From Pseudomonas mangrovi (GTDB lineage Bacteria > Pseudomonadota > Gammaproteobacteria > Pseudomonadales > Pseudomonadaceae), in contig NZ_QASN01000007.1 in NCBI RefSeq assembly GCF_003052585.1, positions 157,536 to 221,535 of the forward strand: a stretch of 64,000 bases of DNA, given 5' to 3'. Of this stretch, positions 17,824 to 27,822 are shown piece after piece. The notes below the pieces were generated by a model. That model made no database searches and was not told the DNA's origin. It worked only from the letters and a program-made list of their open reading frames with translations. The position numbers and the translations under genes are program-made. The number at the start of each line of letters is the position of its first letter. The stretch's first letter is position 1.

Positions 17824-18576
17824 TTAACTATCGTCCCGCTGGCGAAGGTATTCCGCCAACAGCTTCTTCTCTTCTCCAGAAAGCGAGCGGCTATCCAGAA
17901 GATCGGCACGTCGTTCTGCGGTTCGCCCCAAGGCTTGCTGCAGACGCCAGCGCCGGATGTGTTCGTGGTTGCCGCTGAGCAGCACCTCGGGAACACGCTT
18001 GCCCTCGTACACCTCGGGTCGGGTGTAGTGCGGGCAATCGAGGAGACCATCGCTGAACGAGTCTTCCTCGGCCGAATCAGCATGACCCAGCGCCCCGGGG
18101 AGCAGCCGTGTCAGCGCGTCGATCAGCACCATCGCCGGTAGCTCGCCACCAGACAGCACGTAATCGCCAATCGACACTTCTTCATCCACGTGCGCCTCGA
18201 TGAAGCGCTCGTCGATACCTTCGTAACGCCCGGCGATCAGGATCAGTGCCTGCTCCTGGGCCAGTTCGCGGACCACCGCCTGCGTCAGCGGGCGGCCCTG
18301 GGGCGACAGGTAGATCACCTTCGCACCCTCCCCGGCGGCCTGCCTGGCATCGGCCAGGGCTCCCTCCAGGGGCTTGATCTTCATCACCATGCCGGGGCCA
18401 CCGCCGAAGGGTCGGTCATCCACGGTCTGGTGACGATCTTCGGTGTAGCTGCGCGGATTCCAGCAGGTCAGCTGCAACAGCCCCTGCTTCACCGCACGAC
18501 TGGTAATGCCGTACTCGCTGATCGCGGCGAACATCTCCGGGAACAGGCTTATGACTTCGACTCGCAGGCCAGTCAT
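17824..18576 (-). CDS. trmD: tRNA (guanine-N1-)-methyltransferase
   Basis: TrmD makes m1G37 in tRNAs reading CNN codons, which prevents frameshifting. The 250-residue protein has the SPOUT fold with the trefoil knot and SAM loop segments [25 protein letters not shown] and [23 protein letters not shown], and the early [15 protein letters not shown] 18576 ([16 protein letters not shown]) is the family start. It lies 16 bases downstream of rimM. Confidence 0.97.
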   Translation of the reverse strand: MTGLRVEVISLFPEMFAAISEYGITSRAVKQGLLQLTCWNPRSYTEDRHQTVDDRPFGGGPGMVMKIKPLEGALADARQAAGEGAKVIYLSPQGRPLTQAVVRELAQEQALILIAGRYEGIDERFIEAHVDEEVSIGDYVLSGGELPAMVLIDALTRLLPGALGHADSAEEDSFSDGLLDCPHYTRPEVYEGKRVPEVLLSGNHEHIRRWRLQQALGRTAERRADLLDSRSLSGEEKKLLAEYLRQRDDS

Positions 18577-18592
18577 CGCAGCACCCGTGTGT

Positions 18593-19129
18593 TCAGAAAT
18601 CAGCATCCCAGTCGACCCGCATCTCGCCACTGGCCAGATCGATCGACTGCACACACTGCTCGATATAGGGCAGCAGACGCTCGCGATCATCCAGGCTGCC
18701 GGAGCAGGGCTTGACGACAATGACGTCGTTGGCACCGGTTTCCAGCAGGTGATCGATACGTCCGAACAGCTGTCCGTGCGTGTCGATGACCTTGAGCCCC
18801 ACCAGCTGATGCCAGTAGTACTCGCCGTCAGGCAGATCAGGTAGCGAATCGAGCGGAACGCAGATCTCGAATCCGGCGAGGGCTCGCGCCTCTTCGCGGT
18901 CATCGAGGTCCTTGAGCCTGGCTACCAGAATCTTGTTCTGGGCCCGACCGCTGACCAGTTGAACCTGTCGTACCTCACCGTCACGCCGAAGCGTCCAGTT
19001 GCGGTAGCCGAGCAGGTTGTCGATCGGATCGGTGAAGGAGTAGACCTTCACCTCTCCACGAATGCCATGCGCCGAAACGATCTTGCCGATGACCAGCAGC
19101 TCACCGGCGGCTTCGGGCGTTGCATTCAT
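18593..19129 (-). CDS. rimM: Ribosome maturation factor RimM
   Basis: RimM assists assembly of the 30S head and binds S19. The 178-residue product has the N-terminal RimM domain ([23 protein letters not shown]) and the C-terminal PRC-like beta barrel ([41 protein letters not shown]). It lies five bases after rpsP, so it is co-translated within the operon. Confidence 0.97.
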   Translation of the reverse strand: MNATPEAAGELLVIGKIVSAHGIRGEVKVYSFTDPIDNLLGYRNWTLRRDGEVRQVQLVSGRAQNKILVARLKDLDDREEARALAGFEICVPLDSLPDLPDGEYYWHQLVGLKVIDTHGQLFGRIDHLLETGANDVIVVKPCSGSLDDRERLLPYIEQCVQSIDLASGEMRVDWDADF

Positions 19130-19134
19130 GGGAT

Positions 19135-19386
19135 TCAGGCAGCAGCCTTGGCCGCGTCCTTGAGCAGCTGAGCAACACGCTCAGACGGCTGTGCGCCCTG
19201 GCTCAGCCAGTAGCTGACGCGCTCCTGGTTGACCGACAGCTTGATTTCCGCGCCGGTGGCAACCGGGTTGAAGAAACCAACGCGCTCGACGAAGCGACCA
19301 TCACGGGCGTTGCGGCTGTTGGTCACGGTCAGGTGATAGAAGGGGCGCTTCTTGGAGCCGCCACGAGCAAGACGGATGGTTACCAT
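19135..19386 (-). CDS. rpsP: 30S ribosomal protein S16
   Basis: The 83-residue protein [21 protein letters not shown]... [11 protein letters not shown]... is S16. I start at 19386; the frame is open further upstream but without conservation. It is the first gene of the operon. The leader at 19387-19563 should contain the promoter and possible regulatory sites, though I see no recognised protein-binding RNA motif. Confidence 0.98.
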   Translation of the reverse strand: MVTIRLARGGSKKRPFYHLTVTNSRNARDGRFVERVGFFNPVATGAEIKLSVNQERVSYWLSQGAQPSERVAQLLKDAAKAAA

Positions 19387-19563
19387 ATGAACATCGTTTC
19401 CTGTAGTCGGTACTAGCAAATCGAATGCACGGGCTCCAGGCCCGAAAGGCCGCATATTCTAAGGATTATCCGGCATTTTGCAAATGAACTTTTCTGGCCG
19501 TGGCGGCGTGCCGTGCCGGGAGGCTGCGCGCGCCAGGAAAAGCACGGCGCGGCGCAGGCAGAG

Positions 19564-20934
19564 TCAGAACTTGGGCATGCCCGGGAGCATGCCGCCCATG
19601 CCCCGCATCATCTTGGCCATGCCGCCCTTGGCGGTGAATTTCTTCATCATCTTCTGCATCTGCTTGTGCTGCTTGATCAGCCGGCCGACGTCCTGCACCT
19701 GGGTACCGGAACCCATGGCGATGCGGCGCTTGCGCGAGCCGCTGATGATCTCGGGATCGCGCCGCTCGGCCGGGGTCATCGAATTGATGATCGCCTCCAT
19801 CTGCCCGAACTGCTTCTCGGCGGCGCCCTGGGCATTGCCCATCTGCGACAGGTTGACCCCGCCGATGGACGGCAACTTGTCCATCAGGCCGCCGAGCCCG
19901 CCCATGTTCTTCATCTGCAGGAGCTGGTCGCGGAAGTCTTCGAGATCGAAGCCCTTGCCCTTCTTCAGCTTCTTGGTGAGCTTCTCGGCCTTTTCCTTGT
20001 CCAGGGTCTGTTCGGCCTGCTCGATCAGGCTGAGGACATCGCCCATGCCGAGAATGCGCGAAGCAATCCGGTCCGGATGGAAGGGTTCGAGCGCATCGCT
20101 CTTCTCGCCCATGCCGAGAAACTTGATCGGCTTGCCAGTGATCTGCCGCACCGACAGCGCCGCGCCACCGCGGGCGTCACCGTCGACCTTGGTCAGCACC
20201 ACACCGGTCAGCGGCAGGGCGTCATTGAACGCCTTGGCGGTGTTGGCGGCATCCTGCCCGGTCATCGCATCGACCACGAACAGGGTTTCCACCGGATTGA
20301 TCGCAGCGTGGACCGCCTTGATCTCGTCCATCATCTCGCTATCGACGTGCAGACGGCCGGCCGTATCCACCAGCACCACGTCGATGAACTTGAGCTTGGC
20401 CTCCTGGATCGCGGCGCGGGCAATGTCCACCGGCTTCTGGCTGAGATCGGAGGGAAAGAAGGTCACGCCCACTTCGGCAGCCAGGGTTTCCAGCTGCTTG
20501 ATCGCCGCTGGCCGATAGACGTCGGCCGACACCACCAGCACACTCTTCTTCTTGCGCTCCTTGAGGAAGCGCGCCAGCTTGCCGACCGTGGTGGTCTTGC
20601 CCGCGCCCTGCAGGCCGGCCATCAGCACGACTGCCGGCGGTGCCGCCTGCAACGAAAGGTCCTCATTGGCGGCACCCATGAGGGTTTCCAGCTCGAGGCG
20701 GACGATCTTCACGAAGGCCTGGCCGGGGGTCAGGCTCTTGGACACCTCGGTACCGACCGCACGCTCCTTGACCCGATTGACGAAGTCCTTGACCACCGGC
20801 AGCGCGACGTCCGCCTCCAGCAGCGCCATGCGCACCTCGCGCAGGGTGTCCTTGATGTTGTCTTCGCTCAGCTTCGCCTTGCCGGTAACGGTACGCAGGG
20901 TGTGCGAAAGGCGGTCGGTCAAATTCTCAAACAT
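19564..20934 (-). CDS. ffh: Signal recognition particle protein Ffh
   Basis: Ffh binds signal sequences and 4.5S RNA and targets membrane proteins through FtsY. The 456-residue GTPase has the N domain (MFENLTDRLSHTLRTVTGK), the G domain with P-loop GLQGAGKTTT, DTAGRLHVD and TKVDGDARGG, and a methionine-rich M domain that ends in KMMRGMGGMLPGMPKF. It lies about 180 bases upstream of rpsP on the same strand and is divergent from the CcsA-like gene. Confidence 0.98.
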   Translation of the reverse strand: MFENLTDRLSHTLRTVTGKAKLSEDNIKDTLREVRMALLEADVALPVVKDFVNRVKERAVGTEVSKSLTPGQAFVKIVRLELETLMGAANEDLSLQAAPPAVVLMAGLQGAGKTTTVGKLARFLKERKKKSVLVVSADVYRPAAIKQLETLAAEVGVTFFPSDLSQKPVDIARAAIQEAKLKFIDVVLVDTAGRLHVDSEMMDEIKAVHAAINPVETLFVVDAMTGQDAANTAKAFNDALPLTGVVLTKVDGDARGGAALSVRQITGKPIKFLGMGEKSDALEPFHPDRIASRILGMGDVLSLIEQAEQTLDKEKAEKLTKKLKKGKGFDLEDFRDQLLQMKNMGGLGGLMDKLPSIGGVNLSQMGNAQGAAEKQFGQMEAIINSMTPAERRDPEIISGSRKRRIAMGSGTQVQDVGRLIKQHKQMQKMMKKFTAKGGMAKMMRGMGGMLPGMPKF

Positions 20935-21083
20935 GCGCGTTCCTATCCAGAAGCCCGGGGCGGGTGGCCGCAAGGCGCGCAGTATAACCAAGAGACAGAG
21001 GCACCGACACCGGGCCGGGGACTTCCTCGCAGCCGCTCTTGTATGCCAGACTCACGCACTTTCGGGCTCGCCTAAACGGATCT

Positions 21084-21884
21084 ATGCAACCTCTGCTGCC
21101 CACCCTACTGGCCGCGGCACTCTATGCCGGCGCCAGCACTTATCAAGGCCTGCGCCTGGCTCGCCGGGAAAAGCCCGATACCCGCCTGCTCGGCCTGCTC
21201 GGCGCTGTCGCCCTGGTAGCACACGCCTTCAGTCTGTTGCTGCAGCTGCTTGCCATCGACGGCCTGCGTCTGGACTTCTTCAATGCCTCGAGCCTGATCG
21301 CCGCCGCAGTGATCTTCCTGACCCTGCTGGCCTGCCTGCGCATGCCAGTGTCGAACCTGCTGATCCTGCTCTTCCCGTTGGGCTGCCTGACCGCACTGCT
21401 GGCTGAATTCGCGCCGAGCGGCAACGCCCCCATCGTCATCGAAAGCCCCGGCATTCTGGCGCACATCCTGCTGTCGATCCTGGCTTACGGCGTGCTCAGC
21501 ATCGCCATGTTCCAGTCGCTGCTGCTGTTGCTGCAGGATCACCAGCTCAAGCACAAGCATCCCTCCGGACTGATCCGCAACTTCCCGCCGCTGCAAACCA
21601 TGGAGAGCCTGCTGTTCGGCTTCCTCTGGGCCGGCTGGCTGTTGCTTTCGCTGTCGCTGCTGTCCGGCTGGATGTTCTTCGACGATCTGTTCGCCCAGCA
21701 TCTGGTGCACAAGACCGCGCTCTCCTGCCTGGCCTGGATAGTCTTCGCGATCCTGCTGTGGGGTCGCCACCGTCTCGGCTGGCGCGGACACAAGGCGATC
21801 CGCTGGACGCTGGCCGGCTTCTGCCTGCTGATGCTGGCCTACTTCGGCAGCAAGCTGGTACGCGAATTCATCCTGCATATATAA
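21084..21884 (+). CDS. CcsA/YpjD-like inner-membrane protein (cytochrome c assembly family)
   Basis: The 266-residue protein has about eight hydrophobic segments and matches the cytochrome c assembly family (CcsA/CcmC-type), for example ILLSILAYGVLSIAMFQSLLLLLQ and SLLFGFLWAGWLLLSLSLLSGWMFFDD. The gene next to ffh in Pseudomonas is annotated this way, but direct heme handling has not been shown for it. I start at ATG 21084 because the first membrane segment begins there (MQPLLPTLLAAALYAG). It probably shares its divergent promoter region with ffh. Confidence 0.8.
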   Translation: MQPLLPTLLAAALYAGASTYQGLRLARREKPDTRLLGLLGAVALVAHAFSLLLQLLAIDGLRLDFFNASSLIAAAVIFLTLLACLRMPVSNLLILLFPLGCLTALLAEFAPSGNAPIVIESPGILAHILLSILAYGVLSIAMFQSLLLLLQDHQLKHKHPSGLIRNFPPLQTMESLLFGFLWAGWLLLSLSLLSGWMFFDDLFAQHLVHKTALSCLAWIVFAILLWGRHRLGWRGHKAIRWTLAGFCLLMLAYFGSKLVREFILHI

Positions 21885-21917
21885 GCAGTCACCACGCCCC
21901 GCTCCGAGGCCCCGCTC

Positions 21918-23204
21918 GTGGAACACATTCACCCTGGCTTTCTATTCGGCCTGCTCGTCTTCCTGCTGGTCTGCTCCGCATTCTTCTCCAGCGCGGAGAC
22001 CGGCATGCTCAGCCTCAACCGCTACCGCCTGCGCCATCGAGCCAAGGAAGGTCACGGCGGCGCACGCCGGGCGAGCGCGCTGCTGGCACGCCCGGACCGG
22101 TTGCTCGGCACCATTCTGGTCGGCAACAACTTCGTCAACATCCTCGCCTCATCCATCGCGACCGTTCTGGCGATGCAGTTCTGGGGGGAGGCCGGCATCG
22201 CCATCGCCACCATCGGCCTGACATTGGTACTGCTGATCTTTGGCGAGATCACCCCCAAGACCCTGGCAGCACTACGCCCCGAGGTTGTGGCGTATCCGGC
22301 CACCATCCCCCTGCTGATACTGCAGAAGCTATTCCATCCGCTGGTCTGGGCGCTGGGAATCATCAGCAACGGTTTGCTGCGCCTGCTCGGCGTCGACGCG
22401 ACCAAGAAGGGCAGTGACAGCCTGACCACCGAGGAGCTGCGCAGCGTCGTGCGTGAGTCCGGGCACGCCCTGCCGGTCAACCGCCAGAGCATGCTGCTGA
22501 GCATCCTCGACCTGGAGAAGGTGACGGTCAACGACATCATGATCCCGCGCAACGAGGCCATGGGCATCGATCTGGAAGACGATTTGGAGCAGATCATCGG
22601 CCAGCTGCGCACCACCACCCACACCCGCCTGCCGGTGTTCCGCAACGACGTCAACCAGGTCCTGGGCATCGTCCATATGCGCCAGATCGCCCGTCTGCTG
22701 ACGCACAACCAGCTGACCAAGGAAGCCCTGGAAGCCGCCTGCCACGAACCCTATTTCGTTCCCGAAAGTACTCCGCTGTCGACCCAGCTGATCAACTTCC
22801 AGAAACAGAAGCGACGCATCGCCATGGTCGTCGACGAATACGGCGAAGTGCTCGGCATCGTGACGCTGGAGGATATCCTCGAGGAAATCGTCGGCGAGTT
22901 CAGCAATCAGGACATCCTGCGTAGCCCCGACATCCATCCTCAGGACGACGGCACCCAGGTGATCGACGGCTCCGCCTACATCCGCGAGATCAACAAGGCG
23001 CTGGAGTGGAACCTGCCCTGCGACGGTCCGAAGACACTGAACGGCCTGATCACCGAGGCACTGGAGAGCATTCCGGACAGTGCCGTATGCCTGAAGATCG
23101 GCCCGTATCGCCTGGAAATCCTCCAGTCATCGGAGAACCGGGTGAAGAGTGTGCGCATCTGGCGGGCTGATGCAGCCCCTAGCGCGCCTGACGAAACCCG
23201 CTGA
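21918..23204 (+). CDS. CorC/HlyC-type membrane protein with CBS domains (CNNM family)
   Basis: The 428-residue protein has an N-terminal DUF21/CNNM membrane domain (GLLVFLLVCSAFFSSAETGMLSLNRYRLRH, then three more segments), a CBS pair (NDIMIPRNEAMGID ... TRLPVFRNDVNQVLGIVHMRQI and IAMVVDEYGEVLGIVTLEDILEEIVGEF) and a C-terminal CorC_HlyC domain. CNNM proteins are linked to Mg2+/Co2+ homeostasis. The start is GTG 21918. Its 3' end overlaps the convergent SGNH hydrolase gene by 26 bases. Confidence 0.9.
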   Translation: MEHIHPGFLFGLLVFLLVCSAFFSSAETGMLSLNRYRLRHRAKEGHGGARRASALLARPDRLLGTILVGNNFVNILASSIATVLAMQFWGEAGIAIATIGLTLVLLIFGEITPKTLAALRPEVVAYPATIPLLILQKLFHPLVWALGIISNGLLRLLGVDATKKGSDSLTTEELRSVVRESGHALPVNRQSMLLSILDLEKVTVNDIMIPRNEAMGIDLEDDLEQIIGQLRTTTHTRLPVFRNDVNQVLGIVHMRQIARLLTHNQLTKEALEAACHEPYFVPESTPLSTQLINFQKQKRRIAMVVDEYGEVLGIVTLEDILEEIVGEFSNQDILRSPDIHPQDDGTQVIDGSAYIREINKALEWNLPCDGPKTLNGLITEALESIPDSAVCLKIGPYRLEILQSSENRVKSVRIWRADAAPSAPDETR

Positions 23205-23904
23205 AGCGCGCCGCCAGCCCCTCCGCCCAGAGCCGATAACCCAGGGCCGACGGGTGATAGCCGTCGCGGGCGAGGTACTGCGCAGCAAAAGGCAGATCCA
23301 GCGCGCAGTGCGGGGCGCCCAGCTCCGCCGCCAGCGCCCGCAGATCATGATCCAGCAGAGTGGCGCGCCAGCCGAGCAGTTGCCGCAGCATCCAGGGCAG
23401 CGCGCGGAAATGCGCCAGGGGCGGCACAGCGGCAAAGGCCACTTGCGCCCCCTTCGCCTGCCAGCTTTCGGCCAATCGCCGCAGCCCTTCGCGCCAGACG
23501 CTGCGTGAGCTGAAATGGGTGCAATCGTTGACGCCAAAGACCAGCAGCACCAAATCTGCCGGCGCATCCAGACTCGCCGGAAGCAGGCGCTCGGCAGCCT
23601 GAATTGCAGTGATGCCGTTCTCGCCCACGGCGCGCCAGGCGACCGCCCGGCCCTGCGCAGCGAGCGCAATTGCCAGCTGCGCGGCGAGTCCTTCGGACTG
23701 AGTTTCAACCCCTACGCCGGCCACGGTCGACTCGCCCAGTACCAGCACATGCAGCGACTCGCCGACACCCACCTCACCGCACTGCGGTCCTGCTGCCGGC
23801 GGCAGGCGCAGCGCGTGGCGGCGGGTATGCAAGGCTTGCGGCAGAAGCAGCGGCAGCAGGATGAGCGCAAGCATCCACCAGAGCAGATGCAGCAGCGCGA
23901 TCAC
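23179..23904 (-). CDS. SGNH/GDSL-family hydrolase with N-terminal membrane anchor
   Basis: The 241-residue protein starts with a hydrophobic anchor ([20 protein letters not shown]). It then shows SGNH blocks: block [12 protein letters not shown] (GES rather than GDS), block [13 protein letters not shown], and block [11 protein letters not shown] with the Asp-His pair. Such enzymes are esterases, lipases or deacetylases acting at the envelope. The start overlaps the purT stop by four bases (ATGA), so translation is coupled to purT. The 3' end overlaps the CorC-like gene on the opposite strand. Confidence 0.82.
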   Translation of the reverse strand: MIALLHLLWWMLALILLPLLLPQALHTRRHALRLPPAAGPQCGEVGVGESLHVLVLGESTVAGVGVETQSEGLAAQLAIALAAQGRAVAWRAVGENGITAIQAAERLLPASLDAPADLVLLVFGVNDCTHFSSRSVWREGLRRLAESWQAKGAQVAFAAVPPLAHFRALPWMLRQLLGWRATLLDHDLRALAAELGAPHCALDLPFAAQYLARDGYHPSALGYRLWAEGLAARFSGFRQAR

Positions 23905-25082
23905 AGGGTAACGTCGACCGCCTGCGCGGCACGGGTGGCCTTGGCTCGCGCCGCCTCGACCGACTCATCCCGCGCCAGGGCCACGCCCATGCGCCGCTGG
24001 CCGGCGACCTCCGGCTTGCCGAACAGGCGCAGCGCGGTGTCCGGCTCGGCCAGTGCCGCCGCCAGATTGCCGAAGGCGGTTTCCCGCGAATGGCCTTCGA
24101 CCAGGATCACAGCGGACGCACTGGGCCCGAACTGGCGGATCAGCGGGATGGGCAGACCGAGAATCGCCCGCGCATGCAGGGCGAATTCGGACAAGTCCTG
24201 GGAAATCAGGGTCACCAGGCCCGTGTCATGGGGCCGTGGCGAGACCTCGCTGAACCACACTTGATCACCGCGCACGAACAGTTCGACGCCAAAGATCCCG
24301 CGGCCACCCAATGCCTCGGTGACCCGCCGCGAGATGCGCTCGGACTCGGCCAGCGCCGCCGGACTCATCGCCTGCGGCTGCCAGGACTCGTGATAGTCGC
24401 CCTTGACCTGACGATGGCCGATGGGTGCGCAGAAGCTGGTACCGCCAGCATGGCGCACGGTGAGCAGGGTGATCTCGTAGTCGAAATCGATGAAGCCCTC
24501 GACGATCACCCGCCCCTTGCCAGCACGCCCGCCCTGCTGGGCGTAGTCCCAAGCAGCCTCAAGTTCGGCTTCATCACGCAGCAACGACTGGCCTTTGCCG
24601 GAGGAGCTCATGATCGGCTTGACCACGCAGGGGTAGCCCACCGCCTGCACCGCATCGACGTATTCGGCAAAGCTGTCGGCAAAGCGATAGGGCGAGGTCG
24701 GCACACCCAGCTCCTCGGCCGCCAGGCGGCGAATACCCTCACGATTCATGGTCAACTGCGCCGCCCGCGCGGTGGGTATGACGGTGAAGCCTTTGCTCTC
24801 CAGCTCGACCAGGGTCGCCGTGGCGATGGCCTCGATTTCCGGGACGATGTAGTGCGGCTGCTCCTGCTCGATGACCGCACGCAGCGCGACGCCGTCGAGC
24901 ATGTCGATCACATGGCAGCGATGGGCCACCTGCATCGCCGGCGCATCGGCATAGCGATCGACCGCAATCACCTCAACCCCCAGGCGCTGCAGTTCGATCA
25001 CCACTTCCTTGCCCAGCTCACCTGCGCCACACAGGAGTACGCGGGTCGCACTCGACGACAATGGGGTTCCAATTCGGGGCAT
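23901..25082 (-). CDS. purT: Formate-dependent phosphoribosylglycinamide formyltransferase
   Basis: PurT makes formyl-GAR from GAR, formate and ATP in de novo purine synthesis. The 393-residue ATP-grasp protein has the pre-ATP-grasp nucleotide fold [21 protein letters not shown], the P-loop-like [23 protein letters not shown] and [23 protein letters not shown] start at ATG 25082 ([15 protein letters not shown]), which has GAGGA upstream; a second ATG 15 bases earlier is possible. It is coupled to the SGNH hydrolase gene. Confidence 0.96.
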   Translation of the reverse strand: MPRIGTPLSSSATRVLLCGAGELGKEVVIELQRLGVEVIAVDRYADAPAMQVAHRCHVIDMLDGVALRAVIEQEQPHYIVPEIEAIATATLVELESKGFTVIPTARAAQLTMNREGIRRLAAEELGVPTSPYRFADSFAEYVDAVQAVGYPCVVKPIMSSSGKGQSLLRDEAELEAAWDYAQQGGRAGKGRVIVEGFIDFDYEITLLTVRHAGGTSFCAPIGHRQVKGDYHESWQPQAMSPAALAESERISRRVTEALGGRGIFGVELFVRGDQVWFSEVSPRPHDTGLVTLISQDLSEFALHARAILGLPIPLIRQFGPSASAVILVEGHSRETAFGNLAAALAEPDTALRLFGKPEVAGQRRMGVALARDESVEAARAKATRAAQAVDVTL

Positions 25083-25148
25083 GTCGATATTCCTCATCTA
25101 TTCAGGGCACGCGGCGCGAAGCCGGCGGCAAATGGCAGTGCGCAGGGG

Positions 25149-25349
25149 CTAGCGCGGCTGGCTCAGCAACAGCCCGGCAGCCTCGGCACGGACCTGGCAG
25201 CGCGCCAGCACCTCGCGGCGTTCATGGTCGTCCATCCGACTCCAGCGGGTGATCTCGGCGGCACTGCGCTGGCAGCCGATGCAGATGTCGTCATCGTCCA
25301 GCGCGCAGACATGCACACAGGGCGAGGCCACCGGCGCCGACGCCGTCAT
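25149..25349 (-). CDS. Small DUF1289 cysteine-motif protein
   Basis: The 66-residue protein carries the DUF1289 signature: [28 protein letters not shown], with Cys11, Cys15, Cys23 and Cys26 likely binding a metal or cluster. No function is established. The start overlaps the stop of the gamma-carbonic-anhydrase-like gene by four bases, so the two are co-translated. Confidence 0.85.
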   Translation of the reverse strand: MTASAPVASPCVHVCALDDDDICIGCQRSAAEITRWSRMDDHERREVLARCQVRAEAAGLLLSQPR

Positions 25350-25870
25350 TCGTCGTCAACCTGCAGCTCGCGCGCGTAGCGCTGGGCGTTGTGCACGTAG
25401 TGCGCGGCGCTGGCTTCGAGCATCTTCATCTGCTGCTCGGACAGCTGGCGCACCACCTTGCCGGGAGAGCCCATCACCAGGCTGCCGTCGGGGATTTCCT
25501 TGCCCTCGGCGATCAGCGCGTTGGCGCCGATGATGCAGTACTTGCCAATCTTCGCGCCGTTGAGCACCACGGCGTTGATGCCGATCAGGCTGTATTCGCC
25601 GATGCTGCAGCCGTGCAACATGACCTTGTGGCCGATGGTCACGCCCTTGCCGACCGACAGCGGAAAGCCCATGTCGGTGTGCAGCACGCTGCCATCCTGG
25701 ACGTTGGCATTTTCACCAATGTGGATAAGCTCGTTGTCGCCGCGCAACACGGCGTTGAACCAGACACTGGCGCCGGCCTCGAGGCGGACCTTGCCGACCA
25801 GAGAGGCGTTGGGAGCGATCCAGCTTTGCGGGTCGGCCTCGACCCGGGCATCCCCCAGACGGTATTTCAT
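25346..25870 (-). CDS. Gamma-carbonic-anhydrase-like left-handed beta-helix protein
   Basis: The 174-residue protein is built of hexapeptide repeats ([64 protein letters not shown]). It has the gamma-class metal histidines in [12 protein letters not shown], and the [10 protein letters not shown] loop. It resembles the YrdA/PaaY/CaiE-like subgroup, for which carbonic anhydrase or hydrolase activity varies. It follows the CoA-pyrophosphatase gene by 19 bases and overlaps the DUF1289 gene. Confidence 0.9.
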   Translation of the reverse strand: MKYRLGDARVEADPQSWIAPNASLVGKVRLEAGASVWFNAVLRGDNELIHIGENANVQDGSVLHTDMGFPLSVGKGVTIGHKVMLHGCSIGEYSLIGINAVVLNGAKIGKYCIIGANALIAEGKEIPDGSLVMGSPGKVVRQLSEQQMKMLEASAAHYVHNAQRYARELQVDDE

Positions 25871-25889
25871 GCGTGCTCCTGAGTGGGCA

Positions 25890-26492
25890 TCAGCCCAGAT
25901 GGATGAAGGATTCCGGTGGCCGGTGCAGGGCGATGTCGGCGTCGTAGAGCAGGTTGACCAGCTCCACCACCATGATCGCCGTGAGCCCCCAGATCTTGAA
26001 CTGCTGATAGCGATAACAGGGCACATACCAGCTGCGCCCGAGATAATCGATGCGATGAGTGACCTCGCGCTGGTCCTCGCGGAAGAAGCTCAGCGGCACC
26101 TGGAAGACGGCAGCGATCTCGGCGTCGTTGGGGCGATATTCGACGTAGTCCGGCACCAATCCGACATAGGGCGTGACCTTGATCCCGTGGCGCGATACCA
26201 GCGGGCTCAAGGGGCCGACGATCTCCACCAGACCCGGCGGCAGACCGACCTCCTCCTCCGCCTCGCGCAGGGCCGTGTGCATCAGGCTGGCATCCTCCGG
26301 GTCGCGCCGACCGCCGGGAAAGGCCACCTCGCCGCCGTGGGTCGACAACCCGCTGGCACGCAGGGTCAGGACCAGCTCGGGGTCCTCGCTGCGGGTGATC
26401 GGCAGCAGCACCGCAGCCTCGGGAAAACGCGCGTCGATCTCCAGATCCTGTGGCGTGAAGCCGCGCACACGTTGGAGCAACTCGTCCAGCAT
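25890..26492 (-). CDS. Nudix CoA pyrophosphatase (NudL-like)
   Basis: The 200-residue protein has the UPF0035/CoA-Nudix pattern [27 protein letters not shown] and a complete Nudix box with REAEEEVGL. Such enzymes split CoA and derivatives into phosphopantetheine and 3',5'-ADP. The start at 26492 ([12 protein letters not shown]) has GAGAG upstream. It is divergent from the second Nudix gene, with about 150 bases between them. Confidence 0.88.
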   Translation of the reverse strand: MLDELLQRVRGFTPQDLEIDARFPEAAVLLPITRSEDPELVLTLRASGLSTHGGEVAFPGGRRDPEDASLMHTALREAEEEVGLPPGLVEIVGPLSPLVSRHGIKVTPYVGLVPDYVEYRPNDAEIAAVFQVPLSFFREDQREVTHRIDYLGRSWYVPCYRYQQFKIWGLTAIMVVELVNLLYDADIALHRPPESFIHLG

Positions 26493-26642
26493 GGGAAATC
26501 TCTCATCGCTTATCGGCGGCATCATGGCACGAAAGAACGCCCCGCCCAAGCCTGCAGACTCGTCAGCAAAGCGGGGCCGGCGCTTGCTCGACGCCGCCAG
26601 GGAGAGTCAATATCGAGCGACAAGAAAACCTGCGAGCAAACA

Positions 26643-27197
26643 ATGAAATTCTGTAGCCAGTGCGGCAACCCCGTGGTGCAGCGAATCCCCGACGGCGACA
26701 ACCGGCCGCGCTTCGTCTGCGACAACTGCCAGACCGTGCACTACCAGAATCCGCGCATCATCGCTGGCTGCCTACCGGTGTGGCAGGACCGCATCCTGCT
26801 CTGCCGCCGGGCGATTCAGCCGCGCCGCGGCTACTGGACCCTGCCGGCAGGTTTCATGGAGAACGGCGAAACCATGGAGGCTGCCGCCCGCAGGGAGACC
26901 TGGGAGGAAGCCTGCGCACGGGTCGAGAGCCTACAGCTGTATACCCTGTTCGACCTGCCGCACATCAATCAGGTGTACATGTTCTTCCGCGCCGAACTGA
27001 GCGACGGCGAGTTTGCCGCAGGCGAGGAGAGCCTGGAGGTGCAGCTGTTCGACGAAAGGGATATTCCCTGGTCGGAGCTGGCTTTCCCGACCGTGGGGCG
27101 TACCTTAGAATGCTTCCTCGCCGACCGCCGGAGCGACCTGTTCCCGGTACGCAACGAGCCGATCGAAGCTCTGCGGGCGCACTACAAGAATCTCTGA
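26643..27197 (+). CDS. Zinc-ribbon Nudix hydrolase (NudC/ADP-ribose pyrophosphatase-like)
   Basis: The 184-residue protein has an N-terminal zinc ribbon (Cys4, Cys7, Cys26, Cys29) and a Nudix domain ([31 protein letters not shown]). The box fits GX5EX7REUXEEXGU except that the penultimate Gly is Cys (EEACA). It has the metal-binding RE..EE glutamates, so it is probably active. The substrate may be NADH, ADP-ribose or another nucleotide diphosphate. The next gene begins 39 bases later. Confidence 0.87.
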   Translation: MKFCSQCGNPVVQRIPDGDNRPRFVCDNCQTVHYQNPRIIAGCLPVWQDRILLCRRAIQPRRGYWTLPAGFMENGETMEAAARRETWEEACARVESLQLYTLFDLPHINQVYMFFRAELSDGEFAAGEESLEVQLFDERDIPWSELAFPTVGRTLECFLADRRSDLFPVRNEPIEALRAHYKNL

Positions 27198-27236
27198 CGC
27201 ATGCGTCATCTTTTCGAATACCGGGGAAATGCATTG

Positions 27237-27737
27237 ATGCGCTGGTCGCTTGCCATTATCTGCCTGTGCATGAGCCTGATCTGCCAGGCCAGTACCGCAC
27301 CGCATCTGACGCCGCGCATCGACAAGGTGCTGGTGGTGAAATCCGAACGCAAGCTGCACCTGCTCAGCCGTGGCGAGACGCTGAAGTCCTACCGCGTCTC
27401 GCTCGGCAAGAAGCCCGACGGCCCCAAGCTGTACGAAGGCGACAAGCGCACCCCGGAAGGCTTCTACTGGATCGACTGGCGCAAGAACAGCGACAAGTAC
27501 AACCTCTCCATGCACATTTCCTACCCCAACGCCCGCGACCTGGCCCGCGCCCGCCAGGAAGGCATGCCGCCCGGCGGCATGATCATGATCCACGGCACCC
27601 CGGTGGATGAGGAGTACCCGGAATGGTACTTCCACACCCTGGACTGGACCGAAGGCTGCATCGCGCTGAAGAACGACGACATGCGCGAGATCTGGCAGCT
27701 GGTGAAGGACGGCACGCTGATCGAAATCAGGCCGTAG
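27237..27737 (+). CDS. Periplasmic L,D-transpeptidase family protein (YkuD domain)
   Basis: The 166-residue product has a signal peptide (MRWSLAIICLCMSLICQAS) and a YkuD domain. The catalytic motif is MIMIHGTP followed by the nucleophile in WTEGCIAL. The domain forms or remodels 3-3 peptidoglycan cross-links or anchors lipoproteins. I prefer ATG 27237 with GGGGAA upstream, because the signal peptide begins there; a longer frame starts at 27201. It could share a transcript with the Nudix gene. Confidence 0.85.
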   Translation: MRWSLAIICLCMSLICQASTAPHLTPRIDKVLVVKSERKLHLLSRGETLKSYRVSLGKKPDGPKLYEGDKRTPEGFYWIDWRKNSDKYNLSMHISYPNARDLARARQEGMPPGGMIMIHGTPVDEEYPEWYFHTLDWTEGCIALKNDDMREIWQLVKDGTLIEIRP

Positions 27738-27822
27738 CGACTGCGGCACGCTGGAAACCAGGATCGAAGCGGTTCTGCACGGGTGCAAACGCAAGGACCG
27801 CTCAAGCCTCGGACATGCAGCG

